Shown here one piece after another: positions 8,685-18,537 of a DNA stretch of 64,000 nucleotides; within the stretch, counting starts at the first letter, position 1, and every line of letters begins with the position of its first letter. The notes beneath the pieces are model-generated. The model was not told where the DNA came from. It searched no databases and saw nothing but the letters and a program-made list of their open reading frames with translations. The position numbers were made by a program, and so were the translations under genes. This stretch comes from Coleofasciculus sp040219735 (GTDB lineage: Bacteria; Cyanobacteriota; Cyanobacteriia; Cyanobacteriales; Coleofasciculaceae), in NCBI GenBank assembly GCA_040219735.1, contig JAVJRX010000198.1; one strand, written 5' to 3'.

Positions 8685-9902
8685 ATGATTGAAGCAAATA
8701 ACCCAGAAATTGATGTTGACGAATTAATGAAAAAAGTTCGGGAAGAGGTAGCAAAACTTCAGAATAAACCGTTATGGAAAGAAAAATCTACTGGCATTAA
8801 TTTGCAGCCGAATAATGGCATCAACCTGCGGATTATTTCCCAAATACAGGCATTACTCAATAATGCCGAATCTAAGTCTCAAGTTCGCACAGAGTTTCCG
8901 GAAAAACTGAATCGTTTTCCGTTTACAATCAGCCGAGATTTGCAGAGGTTTGTTTTGAAACTTTATACCTTTCTCTTTAAAGAGCAACGTGCTGTTAATT
9001 TCTCTTTAATTCAAGCTCTGAGAGAGTCGCTAGCTTTGAATCAACAGTTGAACCAGCAAATCGCGGTTCTTCAAGATAAAATTAAGTCTATGGATGAGCG
9101 TCATCTTAAAAAATACAGTAGTATCAAAAATGATTTAACTCAACAAAAGCAAGTAATTGCCTGTTTTTTAGATGAGACACGTCCTTGGTTCCCTGAACAT
9201 TTTACTTCAGATCAACTGCAAACCTTCCAAGAAGAAAAAGGCTTGTTCGATGGGTTTTATGGAGTCCTTACAGATCATTTTCGTGGGAGTAGAGAGGAAA
9301 TATTGGCTCGATTAAAGGTCTACTTACCCCGAATTGCTGAAGCTAAAATTGGAACACAAGACTCGCCTATCTTGGATATAGGATGTGGGCGTGGGGAATG
9401 GTTAGAGTTGCTGCTAGATGCGGGATATGTGGCACAGGGTTTAGATCTTAATCAGATTATGGTGGAGCAGTGTAAAACTAGAGAGCTTGATGTTATCGAA
9501 GCGGATGCATTAACTTATTTACAATCTCAACCTGATGGTAGCCTGGGTGCAGTTACAGGATTTCACTTGATCGAGCATTTACCTTTTCCAGTTTTAATCA
9601 ACTTAATTGAGGAAAGTGTCAGAGTATTAAAGCCAGGAGGTTTAGTCATCTTTGAAACCCCAAATCCTCAAAATGTCTTAGTGGGAACGCATAATTTCTA
9701 CCTTGATCCCAGTCATCTCAAACCTTTACCGAGTGCTTTAGTGAAATTTATGCTAGAACACTGCGGATTGGCACAAGTAGACATTATCAACCTCCATCCT
9801 TATGATGAATCGTTTAAACTGAGTGGTTCTCCAGTTGCAGAACGCTTTAATGAGTATTTCTATGGTTCACAAGATTATGCAGTGATTGGGTACAAACCAT
9901 GA
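8685..9902 (+). CDS. Class I SAM methyltransferase with N-terminal coiled coil
   Basis: 405 residues. An N-terminal part (1-190) contains a predicted coiled coil (about 110-165, QQLNQQIAVLQDKIKSM) and then a Rossmann methyltransferase with motif I ILDIGCGRGEWLELL (about 229-243), DLN after strand 2, and GFHLIEHLPF plus VLKPGGLVIFETPNPQN in motifs IV-VI. The architecture recalls capping methyltransferases that act at the non-reducing end of O-polysaccharides and pair with Wzt-type exporters, which fits its position directly after the Wzt-like gene. That pairing is inference. Its last four bases overlap the next start (ATGA), indicating coupling. Confidence 0.82.
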   Translation: MIEANNPEIDVDELMKKVREEVAKLQNKPLWKEKSTGINLQPNNGINLRIISQIQALLNNAESKSQVRTEFPEKLNRFPFTISRDLQRFVLKLYTFLFKEQRAVNFSLIQALRESLALNQQLNQQIAVLQDKIKSMDERHLKKYSSIKNDLTQQKQVIACFLDETRPWFPEHFTSDQLQTFQEEKGLFDGFYGVLTDHFRGSREEILARLKVYLPRIAEAKIGTQDSPILDIGCGRGEWLELLLDAGYVAQGLDLNQIMVEQCKTRELDVIEADALTYLQSQPDGSLGAVTGFHLIEHLPFPVLINLIEESVRVLKPGGLVIFETPNPQNVLVGTHNFYLDPSHLKPLPSALVKFMLEHCGLAQVDIINLHPYDESFKLSGSPVAERFNEYFYGSQDYAVIGYKP

Positions 9903-12367
9903 AACCCCTGGCTATCGTAACACCTTGGTTTGGTAAGAATTTAACAGGAGGAGCCGAGCAACAAGCGTGGCAAATAGCTACCCGTTTAGCACGTCGGGGT
10001 CATAAAATTGAAGTGCTAACTACCTGCTGTCGTTCCTTTCATGATGACTGGGCGGTGAATCATCTCAAAGCCGGAGTTAGTCGGGAGAATGGGTTACTCA
10101 TTCGGCGGTTTCCGGTGAGTCGTCGCGATCGCGCGGCGTTTGATCAGGTGAATCGGGTTATGCTAAGTTTACCCCCTTGTCAACTTAAACCCGGGGTTAA
10201 TCCGGTTAAATCTGGGGAATCAGCTATTTTTGCCTCGGAAAATATTAATTCACCAAAATTGCTGAATTATTTGTCCAAAAAAGCCCAACGCTATCAAGCA
10301 TTTCTATTTATTCCTTATCTGTATGGAATAATTTTAAACGGACTGCCTATTGTGTCCAGTCAAGCGTTTTTGCAGCCCTGTTTGCATGATGAAGTTTATG
10401 CTTATCTGCCAGAAATTGCGACGATTTTTCATCAGGCAAAGGGTTTATTATTTAATAGCGACGGTGAAGCTCAACTGGCGAGACGGTTATACGGTGCCGG
10501 GATTATTCCCAAAAGTGTAGTCGTTGGGGAAGGGATAGAAGTTAGTCAGGATGAGCCTTTAATTAATAGGGTAGATAAAGAATACCCAGAACGATTTATT
10601 CTTTACTTAGGGCGTCGTGATCCCACCAAAAACACACATTTTTTAGTCAAGTCTTATCTCAGATTCAAACAGAATTATCCGAACTCGCTCCTGAAATTAG
10701 TCCTGGCTGGTTCAGGTAATCAATCCTATGATCACTCAGAACAGGGTGTGATTGATTTAGGTTTAGTAGGTGAACCGGAAAAAGCCGCATTACTTACCCA
10801 CTGTATCGGATTATTTCAACCCAGCCGTAATGAAAGCTTCTCCCGTGTAATCATGGAAGCCTGGTTTTACGGGAAACCTGTGGCGGCGAATCGAGACTGT
10901 TTAGCCACAGCGATGGCGGTGGAAGCCAGTCAAGGGGGTTGGTTAGCGGGGAGTGAGGGAGAATGGGCAGAATTATTTGCCAAAATTGATCAGATGGCAG
11001 AGGAACAACTGGTAAGCTATGGGGCTAGGGGTCAAGCTTATGCCCAAGAGCATGCCGTATGGGATAAAGTGATTGAACGTTATCAAGTTGCCCTAGGATT
11101 ATCTCGCCCGGTTAGAGTCTGTGATTCTGAACCCAGCGATAGCGGAGTGAAGCATCTCACCAGATACTTCCCTACAGGGAGCTTATCCTGTCAGGTTGTG
11201 AAGGATTCCACCAACCCTGACAAAAGCTCGGTTACCTGCCGTGAACAGTATAAGCCAGTCAAACAGCTTTTACAGCCGACTAGACGGGGAAAACTCAAGC
11301 AAATTCATCAACTTCTGCCCAATCTAGCTTATGGGGATGCCATCTCAAATCAGGCACTAGCCATTCGAGATTATCTGCGTCGCTGTGGTTATCACTCCGA
11401 TATTTTTGTTCGCTATATCGATGAGCGAGTTGCCCATGAAGCCAAAATCTTTAACCCAAATCACATTAGCCCGCAAGATGGGATCATCTACCACCATTCG
11501 ATTGGCTCAGAACTCACCGACTATGCGATCGCGCATCCGGGTTCAAAGTGCTTAGTCTATCATAATATCACGCCTGCGGAGTTTTTTCGACCCTACAAAC
11601 CCGAATTTGCACAACTGCTGGAAAAAGGACGTGCTCAATTGAAGCAATTGGCTCAATCCTTTCCTTTATCCGTAGCCGATTCTGCCTATAATGCGGCGGA
11701 ACTCGCAGGGGTTGGGTTTCATCAGCCAGGGGTGTTGCCGATAATCGTAGACCCCAGCAAATGGGATATGCCTGCCGATGCTACTTTGATGGAGCAATTA
11801 CAGGATAGCAAATCCAATTTACTTTTTGTTGGTCGTATTACCCCCAATAAATGCCAGACTCATCTGGTAGAATCATTCCACCATTACCTGACGATGGATC
11901 AAGAGGCGAGGCTAATTCTGGCTGGATGGGGAGATGCCAATGATCCCTATTACTGTCACCTTCTGGATAGAATACAAGAACTCGGTTTAAAGGATTATGT
12001 TTTAGTTTCAGGACTCGTTAGTGAACCTCAATTGCTTGCCTTTTACCGAACGGCACACCTATTCTGGTCGATGAGTGAACACGAGGGGTTTGGTGTGCCA
12101 TTAGTTGAAGCGATGTGGTTTGATATTCCGGTTTTGGCATATAAAAGTAGTGCTGTCCCGGAAACATTGGGCGAAGCCGGCATTCTGTTTACTCATAAAG
12201 ATGACCTAATTCAGGTTGCAGCTTTAGCGAAGTTATTAGTCAAAGACTGGAGATTGCGAAATACTGTACTCAAAGCTCAACAGAAAAGACGAGATAGTTT
12301 CCGACAGGCTATAGTTAATCAAAAGATCCTCAATCTATGTACAAACCTAGAAAATTTTAAAAATTAA
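9899..12367 (+). CDS. Bifunctional fusion of two GT4 glycosyltransferases
   Basis: 822 residues in two halves. Half 1 (about 1-400) starts with the glycine-rich TPWFGKNLTGGAEQQ of GT4 enzymes and has the donor motif ESFSRVIMEAW (E-x7-E, near 310). Half 2 (about 460-822) starts at LAYGDAISNQALAIRDYL and carries LLFVGRITPNK and EGFGVPLVEAMWF (near 728). The linker of about 60 residues (VRVCDSEPSDSG onward) is odd: its DNA resembles intergenic repeats, including an inverted pair CCTGTCAGGTTG/CCAACCCTGACAA. Two successive sugar transfers by one protein are predicted. It overlaps the upstream methyltransferase by 4 bases and stops 2 bases before the next gene. Confidence 0.87.
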   Translation: MKPLAIVTPWFGKNLTGGAEQQAWQIATRLARRGHKIEVLTTCCRSFHDDWAVNHLKAGVSRENGLLIRRFPVSRRDRAAFDQVNRVMLSLPPCQLKPGVNPVKSGESAIFASENINSPKLLNYLSKKAQRYQAFLFIPYLYGIILNGLPIVSSQAFLQPCLHDEVYAYLPEIATIFHQAKGLLFNSDGEAQLARRLYGAGIIPKSVVVGEGIEVSQDEPLINRVDKEYPERFILYLGRRDPTKNTHFLVKSYLRFKQNYPNSLLKLVLAGSGNQSYDHSEQGVIDLGLVGEPEKAALLTHCIGLFQPSRNESFSRVIMEAWFYGKPVAANRDCLATAMAVEASQGGWLAGSEGEWAELFAKIDQMAEEQLVSYGARGQAYAQEHAVWDKVIERYQVALGLSRPVRVCDSEPSDSGVKHLTRYFPTGSLSCQVVKDSTNPDKSSVTCREQYKPVKQLLQPTRRGKLKQIHQLLPNLAYGDAISNQALAIRDYLRRCGYHSDIFVRYIDERVAHEAKIFNPNHISPQDGIIYHHSIGSELTDYAIAHPGSKCLVYHNITPAEFFRPYKPEFAQLLEKGRAQLKQLAQSFPLSVADSAYNAAELAGVGFHQPGVLPIIVDPSKWDMPADATLMEQLQDSKSNLLFVGRITPNKCQTHLVESFHHYLTMDQEARLILAGWGDANDPYYCHLLDRIQELGLKDYVLVSGLVSEPQLLAFYRTAHLFWSMSEHEGFGVPLVEAMWFDIPVLAYKSSAVPETLGEAGILFTHKDDLIQVAALAKLLVKDWRLRNTVLKAQQKRRDSFRQAIVNQKILNLCTNLENFKN

Positions 12368-12369
12368 AA

Positions 12370-13311
12370 ATGGATAAAATTATTCAATATACAAAAAAGA
12401 TAAAAGATAAAGTTAAAAACAAATTGAATGTAACGCCAAATAAATTATTTCCTTTGAACCCCGAATTGCCTCTGCCTGAAGGAGTGAGTGAGGCGGAACT
12501 CCGGGATTATTTAAAGTCGGTTTTAGTCGCTGATGCTCCTCCTCAAGAAATGGCGAATTACTGCGAGCAAGATTTTCGACGATTTGTCTATACCTACGGT
12601 TTAGTCCGGGATGTATCGGGTAAGTGCTTAGAATTAGGCGCTAACCCCTATTTCACCACTCTGCTGCTCAAAAGATTTACTCAACTCGAATTAGTCTTAG
12701 CCAACTATTTTGGTTCTCATATCACAGATTACATTGTTCAAAAAGTAAACTACAAAGATTTTCACAGGGGCAAAGAATGTTCAACAGAATTTAAATCATT
12801 TCACTTTAACATAGAATGTGATAAATTCCCTTTTAAAGATGGCGAATTTGACGCTGTTTTATTCTGTGAAATTATCGAACACTTACTAATAGACCCTGTC
12901 GCCGTTATCCAGGAAATAAAACGAGTATTAAAACCCAATGGGGTGCTAGTATTGACAACTCCCAATGTCAGCCGCTTGGAAAATGTTAGTAAAATGATTG
13001 CTGGGGCTAATATTTATGATCCCTATTCGGGTTACGGATATTATGGCAGACACAATCGCGAATATAATAAGCACGAGTTGTATTTGTTACTTAATTATAT
13101 GGGGTTTACAATAGACTCAATGTTTACGGCTGATGTCCACGAAAATTCTGCCAATCATTACTGCTCAGTCGCTCAATTACAACCTTTTTTGAAACATCGA
13201 GAACTGGATTTGGGACAATATATTTTTGTGCGGGCGCTCAACCAGCAAAAAGCCGGGAAGAAAAAGCCTGCTTTTTTATATCGAAGTTATCCTGAAGACC
13301 AGCTAGAATAA
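12370..13311 (+). CDS. Class I SAM-dependent methyltransferase
   Basis: 313 residues. Motif I is a variant, CLELGANPYFTTLLL (about 86-100), where LGANP replaces the common GxGxG. Then follow FDAVLFCEIIEHLL, the acidic-plus-EH hallmark of small-molecule or sugar methyltransferases, and VLKPNGVLVLTTPNVSRLEN. It probably methylates a sugar or a glycan end. The N-terminal 30 residues are Lys-rich and the gene is AT-rich. Its TAA shares the final A with the following ATG (TAATG), so translation is coupled to the next glycosyltransferase. Confidence 0.8.
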   Translation: MDKIIQYTKKIKDKVKNKLNVTPNKLFPLNPELPLPEGVSEAELRDYLKSVLVADAPPQEMANYCEQDFRRFVYTYGLVRDVSGKCLELGANPYFTTLLLKRFTQLELVLANYFGSHITDYIVQKVNYKDFHRGKECSTEFKSFHFNIECDKFPFKDGEFDAVLFCEIIEHLLIDPVAVIQEIKRVLKPNGVLVLTTPNVSRLENVSKMIAGANIYDPYSGYGYYGRHNREYNKHELYLLLNYMGFTIDSMFTADVHENSANHYCSVAQLQPFLKHRELDLGQYIFVRALNQQKAGKKKPAFLYRSYPEDQLE

Positions 13312-14471
13312 TGCCTAAAGTTGCCTTTGTTGTTCAACGTTGCGGATTGGAGGTTAATGGGGGTGCGGAATCGCTCTGTCTTCAGATTGCCCAAAGGATG
13401 TCTCAGTATTGGGATTTAGAAATCCTAACAACTTGTGCTTTGGACTATATGACTTGGCAGAATCACTATTCGCCAGGAGTTTCAGACGTATTGGGTGTAA
13501 AAGTGCGGCGTTTTCCGGTAGCAAAACCCAGAGATATCGCCAGTTTCAATCGGTTATCTGATAAAATTTACGCTCGGATCAAAACGGTCTCGCTAAAGGA
13601 GCAGGAGGCTTGGATGCAAGCTCAAGGACCCTGGTCCCCTGACCTGATCAACTATGTCAAAGCGTATCAAGATGAGTATGATGCGTTTATCTTTTTCACG
13701 TATTTATATGCGACGACTTATTTTATCTTACCCTGGGTGGCTCAAAAAGCGTATTTAGCGCCTTTAGCTCATAATGAGTGGACGCTATATCTGAGTATGT
13801 GGGATAGGTTGTTTGAAAAACCCTGTGGGTTTATCTTCAATACGCCAGAAGAACGGGATTTGATACAAGCACGCTTTCCCAATGCTAAGTGTGAAGGACC
13901 AATTGTGGGAGTGGCGGTAGAACCCCCCGATGTTTATAGTGCAGCAGCGTTTCGGCACAACTATAAGATTGATGAGCCATTTTTGTTGTATATTGGCAGA
14001 ATCGATCCGTCTAAGGGATGCGAGGAGTTGTTTGGTTATTTCATGGAGTTGCGATCGCAGGAAACAAAACCCAGAAAGTTAGTCTTACTAGGAAAGCCCA
14101 CTATGCCCATTCCCCAGCATCCCGATATCCTCGCGTTGGGGTTTGTGGATGAGCCAACCAAGTGGGATGCGATCGCGGCTTGTGATATTCTAGTCATGCC
14201 ATCGCCTTATGAAAGTCTTTCTCTGGTTTTGTTAGAAGCTTGGGCTGTGGGTAAGCCGGTTTTAGTTAATGGGCGATGCGATGTTTTAGTCGGACAGTGT
14301 AGGCGGGCGCAAGGGGGACTTTGGTATAAGAATAAGGATGAGTTTCAGGTGATTCTAGATTTAATGGGTGAGCCAGTCAGGAAGCAGTTAGGTGTGCAGG
14401 GGAAAAAGTTTGTGCAAGAAAATTATACGGGGTCAAAAATAGAAAAAGACTATTTGCGAATAATTGGGTAA
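13311..14471 (+). CDS. GT4 family glycosyltransferase
   Basis: 386 residues with a GT-B fold. N-terminal FVVQRCGLEVNGGAESLCLQ is the acceptor-domain glycine-rich loop; LLYIGRIDPSKGCEEL (about 222-237) opens the C-terminal donor domain; the donor motif is ESLSLVLLEAWAVGKP (about 300-315). It is related in style to the first half of the fused GT4 protein upstream. Probable cytosolic enzyme adding a hexose to the lipid-linked repeat unit. It starts within the TAA of the preceding methyltransferase. Confidence 0.87.
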   Translation: MPKVAFVVQRCGLEVNGGAESLCLQIAQRMSQYWDLEILTTCALDYMTWQNHYSPGVSDVLGVKVRRFPVAKPRDIASFNRLSDKIYARIKTVSLKEQEAWMQAQGPWSPDLINYVKAYQDEYDAFIFFTYLYATTYFILPWVAQKAYLAPLAHNEWTLYLSMWDRLFEKPCGFIFNTPEERDLIQARFPNAKCEGPIVGVAVEPPDVYSAAAFRHNYKIDEPFLLYIGRIDPSKGCEELFGYFMELRSQETKPRKLVLLGKPTMPIPQHPDILALGFVDEPTKWDAIAACDILVMPSPYESLSLVLLEAWAVGKPVLVNGRCDVLVGQCRRAQGGLWYKNKDEFQVILDLMGEPVRKQLGVQGKKFVQENYTGSKIEKDYLRIIG

Positions 14472-14481
14472 TTGTAAAAAA

Positions 14482-16161
14482 ATGCTCAAAACTATATTCA
14501 ATAATACTATATTTTATATTGGATTGCTTTTAGTCATTACTCTGAACTTGCCTTATTCAGGTCAAGGAGAGGTGGTACAAGTAACTTGGTCGGATCAAAG
14601 TGTTTTTTTAAAGGCACTTCAAGACGTTTTAGCAGGCAAGCCGTCTTTGCTGATAGAAAATGGTGTAGTCGGTTCAGGTTATACGACACTAGGAGTTATT
14701 GTGACCCAGGTTACGGGTGTCAGTCCCCAAGCAGCTTTGGTATTACTGAATCGATTTTCTTTTGTCTCAACAGTTCTCGTGTTTTTTCTGCTATCTAAAA
14801 TTATCACTCGTCAAGGATTAAAATCAATAAACCTAGAGAAGGGCGTTTCTTCCCCAAGGACATACATTCTTCAAAAAGATTCTAATTTAATCGCCTTAAT
14901 TTATACAATTACCTTATTATTTTCAGCCCATTTCGTTTCATTTTCTGACATTCCTTGGTCTCATTTCCCCGCCACCTTACTTGCCCTGTTAGGCATCCTG
15001 TATATTTTATATCTTGATAATAATTTTAAAAAGGGTAACTCTAAAATAAGTTTGTTCGGGTTGAGTATTTTCGGTTTAACGTTGGGACTTCTTACCCAAG
15101 TCCGTTCCTTTGAAGGAATTGCCCTATCAATAAGTGTGATAATTTGGTGGTTCTTCGTGAGCGTTAACGCGATTAAAATGAGTGGCATTAAAAATTACTT
15201 TAAATATAGTGTTGGATATTTAATTGTCGTTACTCTGTCTTTCGCGGTGACGTTTTACGGTAGTCTTGTCGTTACCCACCAAACTAGCGTTCCCTTACTT
15301 TATGCTAGTTCAAAAGCACAAAATCCTTTCGCTAGGGAAATATTTACCACTTACCCCGATAATTTTTGGGTTAAATTTGTTCAAGTGTTTATCGATCCCA
15401 ACTTTTTTAGTCTCAATCAAAGCTATAAAATTAAACCGCTAATTTTTGGCTTTGAATTTGATTCTTGGCGGATGCCGTTTTTGTTGCAAATTCCCAGCTT
15501 AATGTATAGTATTCCGGCAAGCTTTTTACTCGTGATAGTTCTAGTCATCAAAAGGAAAAGTAAAGCATTGGTAGAGCCTAATATTTTAATTCCTATACTG
15601 GTTGGTTCGATTTTAACATTAGCTTATATTTGTAGCCCAACGTTTGGTAGTCCTCATTTAAAATATGGCGTTGTCCGTAACATGATGTTAGTAAGCTGGT
15701 GTTTTGCACTTGTAGCAAGTCCTGGTAATTTCTATCGTTACCTTGTATCAAGGGATAATCTATCCGTATTTTTAATGCCAATATTTTTGCCTATTGTTGT
15801 CGGTATACTCTATGGTCAAATTCTGGTTAAATCTGGATTTATAGAATTTAATTATATGCATATAAAAGAAATAAAATTAGAGCAAAAATGTCAACAATTA
15901 ACCTGTTCAATAAACGTAAAAACTTATAACCCCAAAGGAAAGCCAATACAGCCCCCCTACCAACGTTACATTGTTACAGGAAGTTGTCCGTCAACGGGAA
16001 AAATAATGGCAACAACCTTATCAAGACAAGGGCAGCCGTTTACATTACTCCCCTGTCCAGAACGTTATAAAGTGGATGTCTATCCGATTAATATGGGATT
16101 TGCCGGAACCCCAGAAGTCCCTATTTCGTGGCAATTTACCCCGCCACCTTCTCAGAAATAG
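14482..16161 (+). CDS. Polytopic membrane protein, possibly a GT-C type glycosyltransferase
   Basis: About 559 residues with roughly nine to eleven hydrophobic segments and a soluble C-terminal domain (about residues 460-559) containing paired Cys (CQQLTCSINV, GSCPSTG, LPCPERY) that could be oxidised on the outer face. The first loop carries a short acidic and polar stretch (VTWSDQSVFLKAL), as in GT39/GT83-like enzymes, but no decisive motif is recognised. In this setting it might be a lipid-phosphate-sugar-dependent transferase or a second polymerase. The frame is open from TTG 14464, overlapping the previous gene; ATG 14482 is more likely. The gene is AT-rich relative to its neighbours. Confidence 0.6.
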   Translation: MLKTIFNNTIFYIGLLLVITLNLPYSGQGEVVQVTWSDQSVFLKALQDVLAGKPSLLIENGVVGSGYTTLGVIVTQVTGVSPQAALVLLNRFSFVSTVLVFFLLSKIITRQGLKSINLEKGVSSPRTYILQKDSNLIALIYTITLLFSAHFVSFSDIPWSHFPATLLALLGILYILYLDNNFKKGNSKISLFGLSIFGLTLGLLTQVRSFEGIALSISVIIWWFFVSVNAIKMSGIKNYFKYSVGYLIVVTLSFAVTFYGSLVVTHQTSVPLLYASSKAQNPFAREIFTTYPDNFWVKFVQVFIDPNFFSLNQSYKIKPLIFGFEFDSWRMPFLLQIPSLMYSIPASFLLVIVLVIKRKSKALVEPNILIPILVGSILTLAYICSPTFGSPHLKYGVVRNMMLVSWCFALVASPGNFYRYLVSRDNLSVFLMPIFLPIVVGILYGQILVKSGFIEFNYMHIKEIKLEQKCQQLTCSINVKTYNPKGKPIQPPYQRYIVTGSCPSTGKIMATTLSRQGQPFTLLPCPERYKVDVYPINMGFAGTPEVPISWQFTPPPSQK

Positions 16162-16218
16162 AGATATTGCCGATAAAGACGTTAGCTCAGTTGACTGCAC
16201 AAGAACATATCCTAAGTT

Positions 16219-17112
16219 ATGAAAATAAAAGTTCTCTGTCCTGTCTGTGACTCCAATCAAAACAAGGTTAAGTATGAACCCTGGATAGACATTCAAGATC
16301 CCCAGAAGCTTTACGGCGCCGCCTCAGGTGTTCCGGGTACTCAACGGCTGGTTGAATGTGAAAACTGTGGCATGATTTATGAAACTCCCCGTTTTCCTGA
16401 TCCGGTTATTTTACAAGGGTATTTACTATCTGAGGAATCGGGACATGATAGTCAGTATCCGATGCGCGTCGAAAGCTTTTATCGAACCTTATTATCCCTG
16501 GGTTCTCGGATTCCGGCAAAAGGCGCAACGGTTCTGGATATTGGTACGGCTGGGGGAGCGTTCTTGGAAGCCGCTCAACGGTTTGGTTACAATGCTGTGG
16601 GATTAGAACCCTCACAGTTTTTAGTCGAACAAGGGAGAAAACGCGGACTGAAGATAGAACAGGGAACTCTGGACAATCATCCCTTTGAATCGGCATCATT
16701 TGACCTAGTATGCCTTTGGGATGTGATCGAACATCTGACCCATCCAAAAGCTGCACTTGAGCAAATTCAAACATTACTCAAGCCAGGAGGAATTCTGCTG
16801 ATTAATTATCCCGATATCGGCACTTGGCAGGCAAAATTAGCAGGTCATCGATTTTGGTGGATTATTTCCGTCCATCTGCATCACTTTACCCGCCAGACTC
16901 TTAGCACGATTTGCCAACGCACGGGTTTTCAGGTGTTCCATTTTCAACCCTATTGGCAAACGTTACAATTTGGCTATTTGGAAGATATGGCAATCCTCTA
17001 TAAAATTCCGTTGAGTCAGATATTGAAACAACTCACCCCCCGGTTGATTCAACAGATTCCGATCCCTTATTATGCCAGTCAAACCACGGCTCTGGCGCGA
17101 GTTAAACCATGA
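16219..17112 (+). CDS. Zinc-ribbon SAM methyltransferase
   Basis: 297 residues. A CPVC pair (7-10) and a CENCG pair (about 49-53) form a four-Cys zinc ribbon, followed by the methyltransferase core: motif I VLDIGTAGGAFLEAA (about 105-119), FDLVCLWDVIEHLTHP and LLKPGGILLINYPD. Zinc-ribbon methyltransferases of this type occur in sugar C-methyltransferases and in many EPS loci. The RHFTR-like HLHHFTRQTL segment near 215 is also family-typical. It overlaps the FAD protein gene by 4 bases (ATGA) and begins a compact three-gene group. Confidence 0.85.
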   Translation: MKIKVLCPVCDSNQNKVKYEPWIDIQDPQKLYGAASGVPGTQRLVECENCGMIYETPRFPDPVILQGYLLSEESGHDSQYPMRVESFYRTLLSLGSRIPAKGATVLDIGTAGGAFLEAAQRFGYNAVGLEPSQFLVEQGRKRGLKIEQGTLDNHPFESASFDLVCLWDVIEHLTHPKAALEQIQTLLKPGGILLINYPDIGTWQAKLAGHRFWWIISVHLHHFTRQTLSTICQRTGFQVFHFQPYWQTLQFGYLEDMAILYKIPLSQILKQLTPRLIQQIPIPYYASQTTALARVKP

Positions 17113-18536
17113 CAGTTTATATCCTCGGCGGTGGACCGGCTGGGCTAGCCCTCGCTCACGGTTTAACCCAAGATAGCAACGCCTCTTTTGTTCTGCTTGA
17201 ACGGGGGTCGAGTTTGGGAGGACTCGCCCAAACCATTCATTGGTCAGGAAACGGCTTTCATGACTTAGGTCCCCATAAAATTTTTACACTCAATCAAGAC
17301 TTAATGACGCGAGTCGAACGCCTTTTGCCTCCTGAAGACTGGTTGACTCGCCCCAAGAAAAGTAGTATTTTTATGGGCGGTCACTTTCTGCCCTATCCCC
17401 CCTCACCTTTTTCACTAATTCAGGTTTATGGGTTAGCCTCGTTTTCGGTAATGGTTTGGGACTATGGACTGGCTCAGATTAGTTCTGTGGTTACCTCAAA
17501 AAGTCCCCTAACCTTTGAAGCCGATTTGCAGGGGCGGGTAGGGAAAAAGCTCTATGACGCCTTGTTCAAACCGATTGCGCTAAAACTATGGGATGATCCA
17601 GCCCAATTAGATGTCAAACTGTCTCAGGGACGAGTGCAAACCCCATCCCTAACGGAATTGGTTAAGCGATTGCTCAAAATTAGCCAATCGAGTAATTTTG
17701 AAGCGTTAGAATTTCGCTATCCTAAAGGCGGACTACAAAAACTGTGGCATGCGATCGCGACTCAAACCAGCCACCAAGGTGAGTATCGGCTGAATCAGGA
17801 AGTGTGTCACCTTAGTGTGGAAAATAATACCATCCAAAGGATTCGTTATCGCGATCGCGTCACCGGATCGGTTCAACAGATTCAGGTGAACCCAGATGAC
17901 TGGGTGGTGTCTACACTCCCCCTACTCAAACTAACCGAACTCATGGGTGATGCGCTTGAGCCAACGACAACGGCTCGGATGCAGGAGATTATTCAGCTCA
18001 ACGACCTGATCCTGGTATTTTTAAAGATAGACCAACCGAGCTTATTGGATGAGTCTTGGGTCTTTGTTCCTGACTCAAACATCGTGTTTCATCGGCTTAG
18101 CGAACAGGAATCGTTTGATCCACAGATGACTCCAGGGGGTAGTATTATTTGTTGTGAGGTGATGGGATCAAAAACCAGAGCCATGAGTCAATGCTGTGAC
18201 AGCGACTTAATCGCCCTAGCTAAGCAGGGGTTAAAAGATATGGGTTATACGGGATTTTCCATACTTGATCAACGGGTCATCCGTCTCCCTTCGTCCTATC
18301 CTGTCTATAAGTCAGGGTTTGAGCCTGTGTTAGACGGGATTCTTAATCAACTGGATCACTTCGCTAATTTTCGCACCATCGGTCGTCAAGGTTCATTTAA
18401 CTATATTGGCACGTTAGATGCGATGGACATTGGCTACGGTGCGGCTCAATGGCTGATTCGGCAAATGACAGGACAGCAGGAGTATAGCTGGAAACAGGAA
18501 CGGGAAAGAACCAGTCATTATCCAGTCCTTGATTAA
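17109..18536 (+). CDS. FAD-dependent oxidoreductase of the amine-oxidase / UDP-galactopyranose mutase-like superfamily
   Basis: 475 residues. It starts with the dinucleotide-binding motif VYILGGGPAGLALAHGL, an acidic residue after strand 2 (LLERGSSLGGLAQT) and an FHDLGPHKIF loop. A C-terminal FAD contact IGRQGSFNYIGTLDAMDIG lies near 425-443. Proteins of this group sit in cyanobacterial and bacterial polysaccharide loci and are loosely annotated as protoporphyrinogen-oxidase-like; a redox or mutase step on a sugar nucleotide or lipid-linked glycan is plausible but not shown. Translationally coupled to the methyltransferase upstream and one base away from the radical SAM gene downstream. Confidence 0.78.
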   Translation: MTVYILGGGPAGLALAHGLTQDSNASFVLLERGSSLGGLAQTIHWSGNGFHDLGPHKIFTLNQDLMTRVERLLPPEDWLTRPKKSSIFMGGHFLPYPPSPFSLIQVYGLASFSVMVWDYGLAQISSVVTSKSPLTFEADLQGRVGKKLYDALFKPIALKLWDDPAQLDVKLSQGRVQTPSLTELVKRLLKISQSSNFEALEFRYPKGGLQKLWHAIATQTSHQGEYRLNQEVCHLSVENNTIQRIRYRDRVTGSVQQIQVNPDDWVVSTLPLLKLTELMGDALEPTTTARMQEIIQLNDLILVFLKIDQPSLLDESWVFVPDSNIVFHRLSEQESFDPQMTPGGSIICCEVMGSKTRAMSQCCDSDLIALAKQGLKDMGYTGFSILDQRVIRLPSSYPVYKSGFEPVLDGILNQLDHFANFRTIGRQGSFNYIGTLDAMDIGYGAAQWLIRQMTGQQEYSWKQERERTSHYPVLD

Positions 18537-18537
18537 T

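Noticed and set aside
14464..14481. TTG start for the membrane protein at 14482
   Set aside because: It overlaps the preceding gene and encodes a polar run before the membrane helix; ATG 14482 is simpler.
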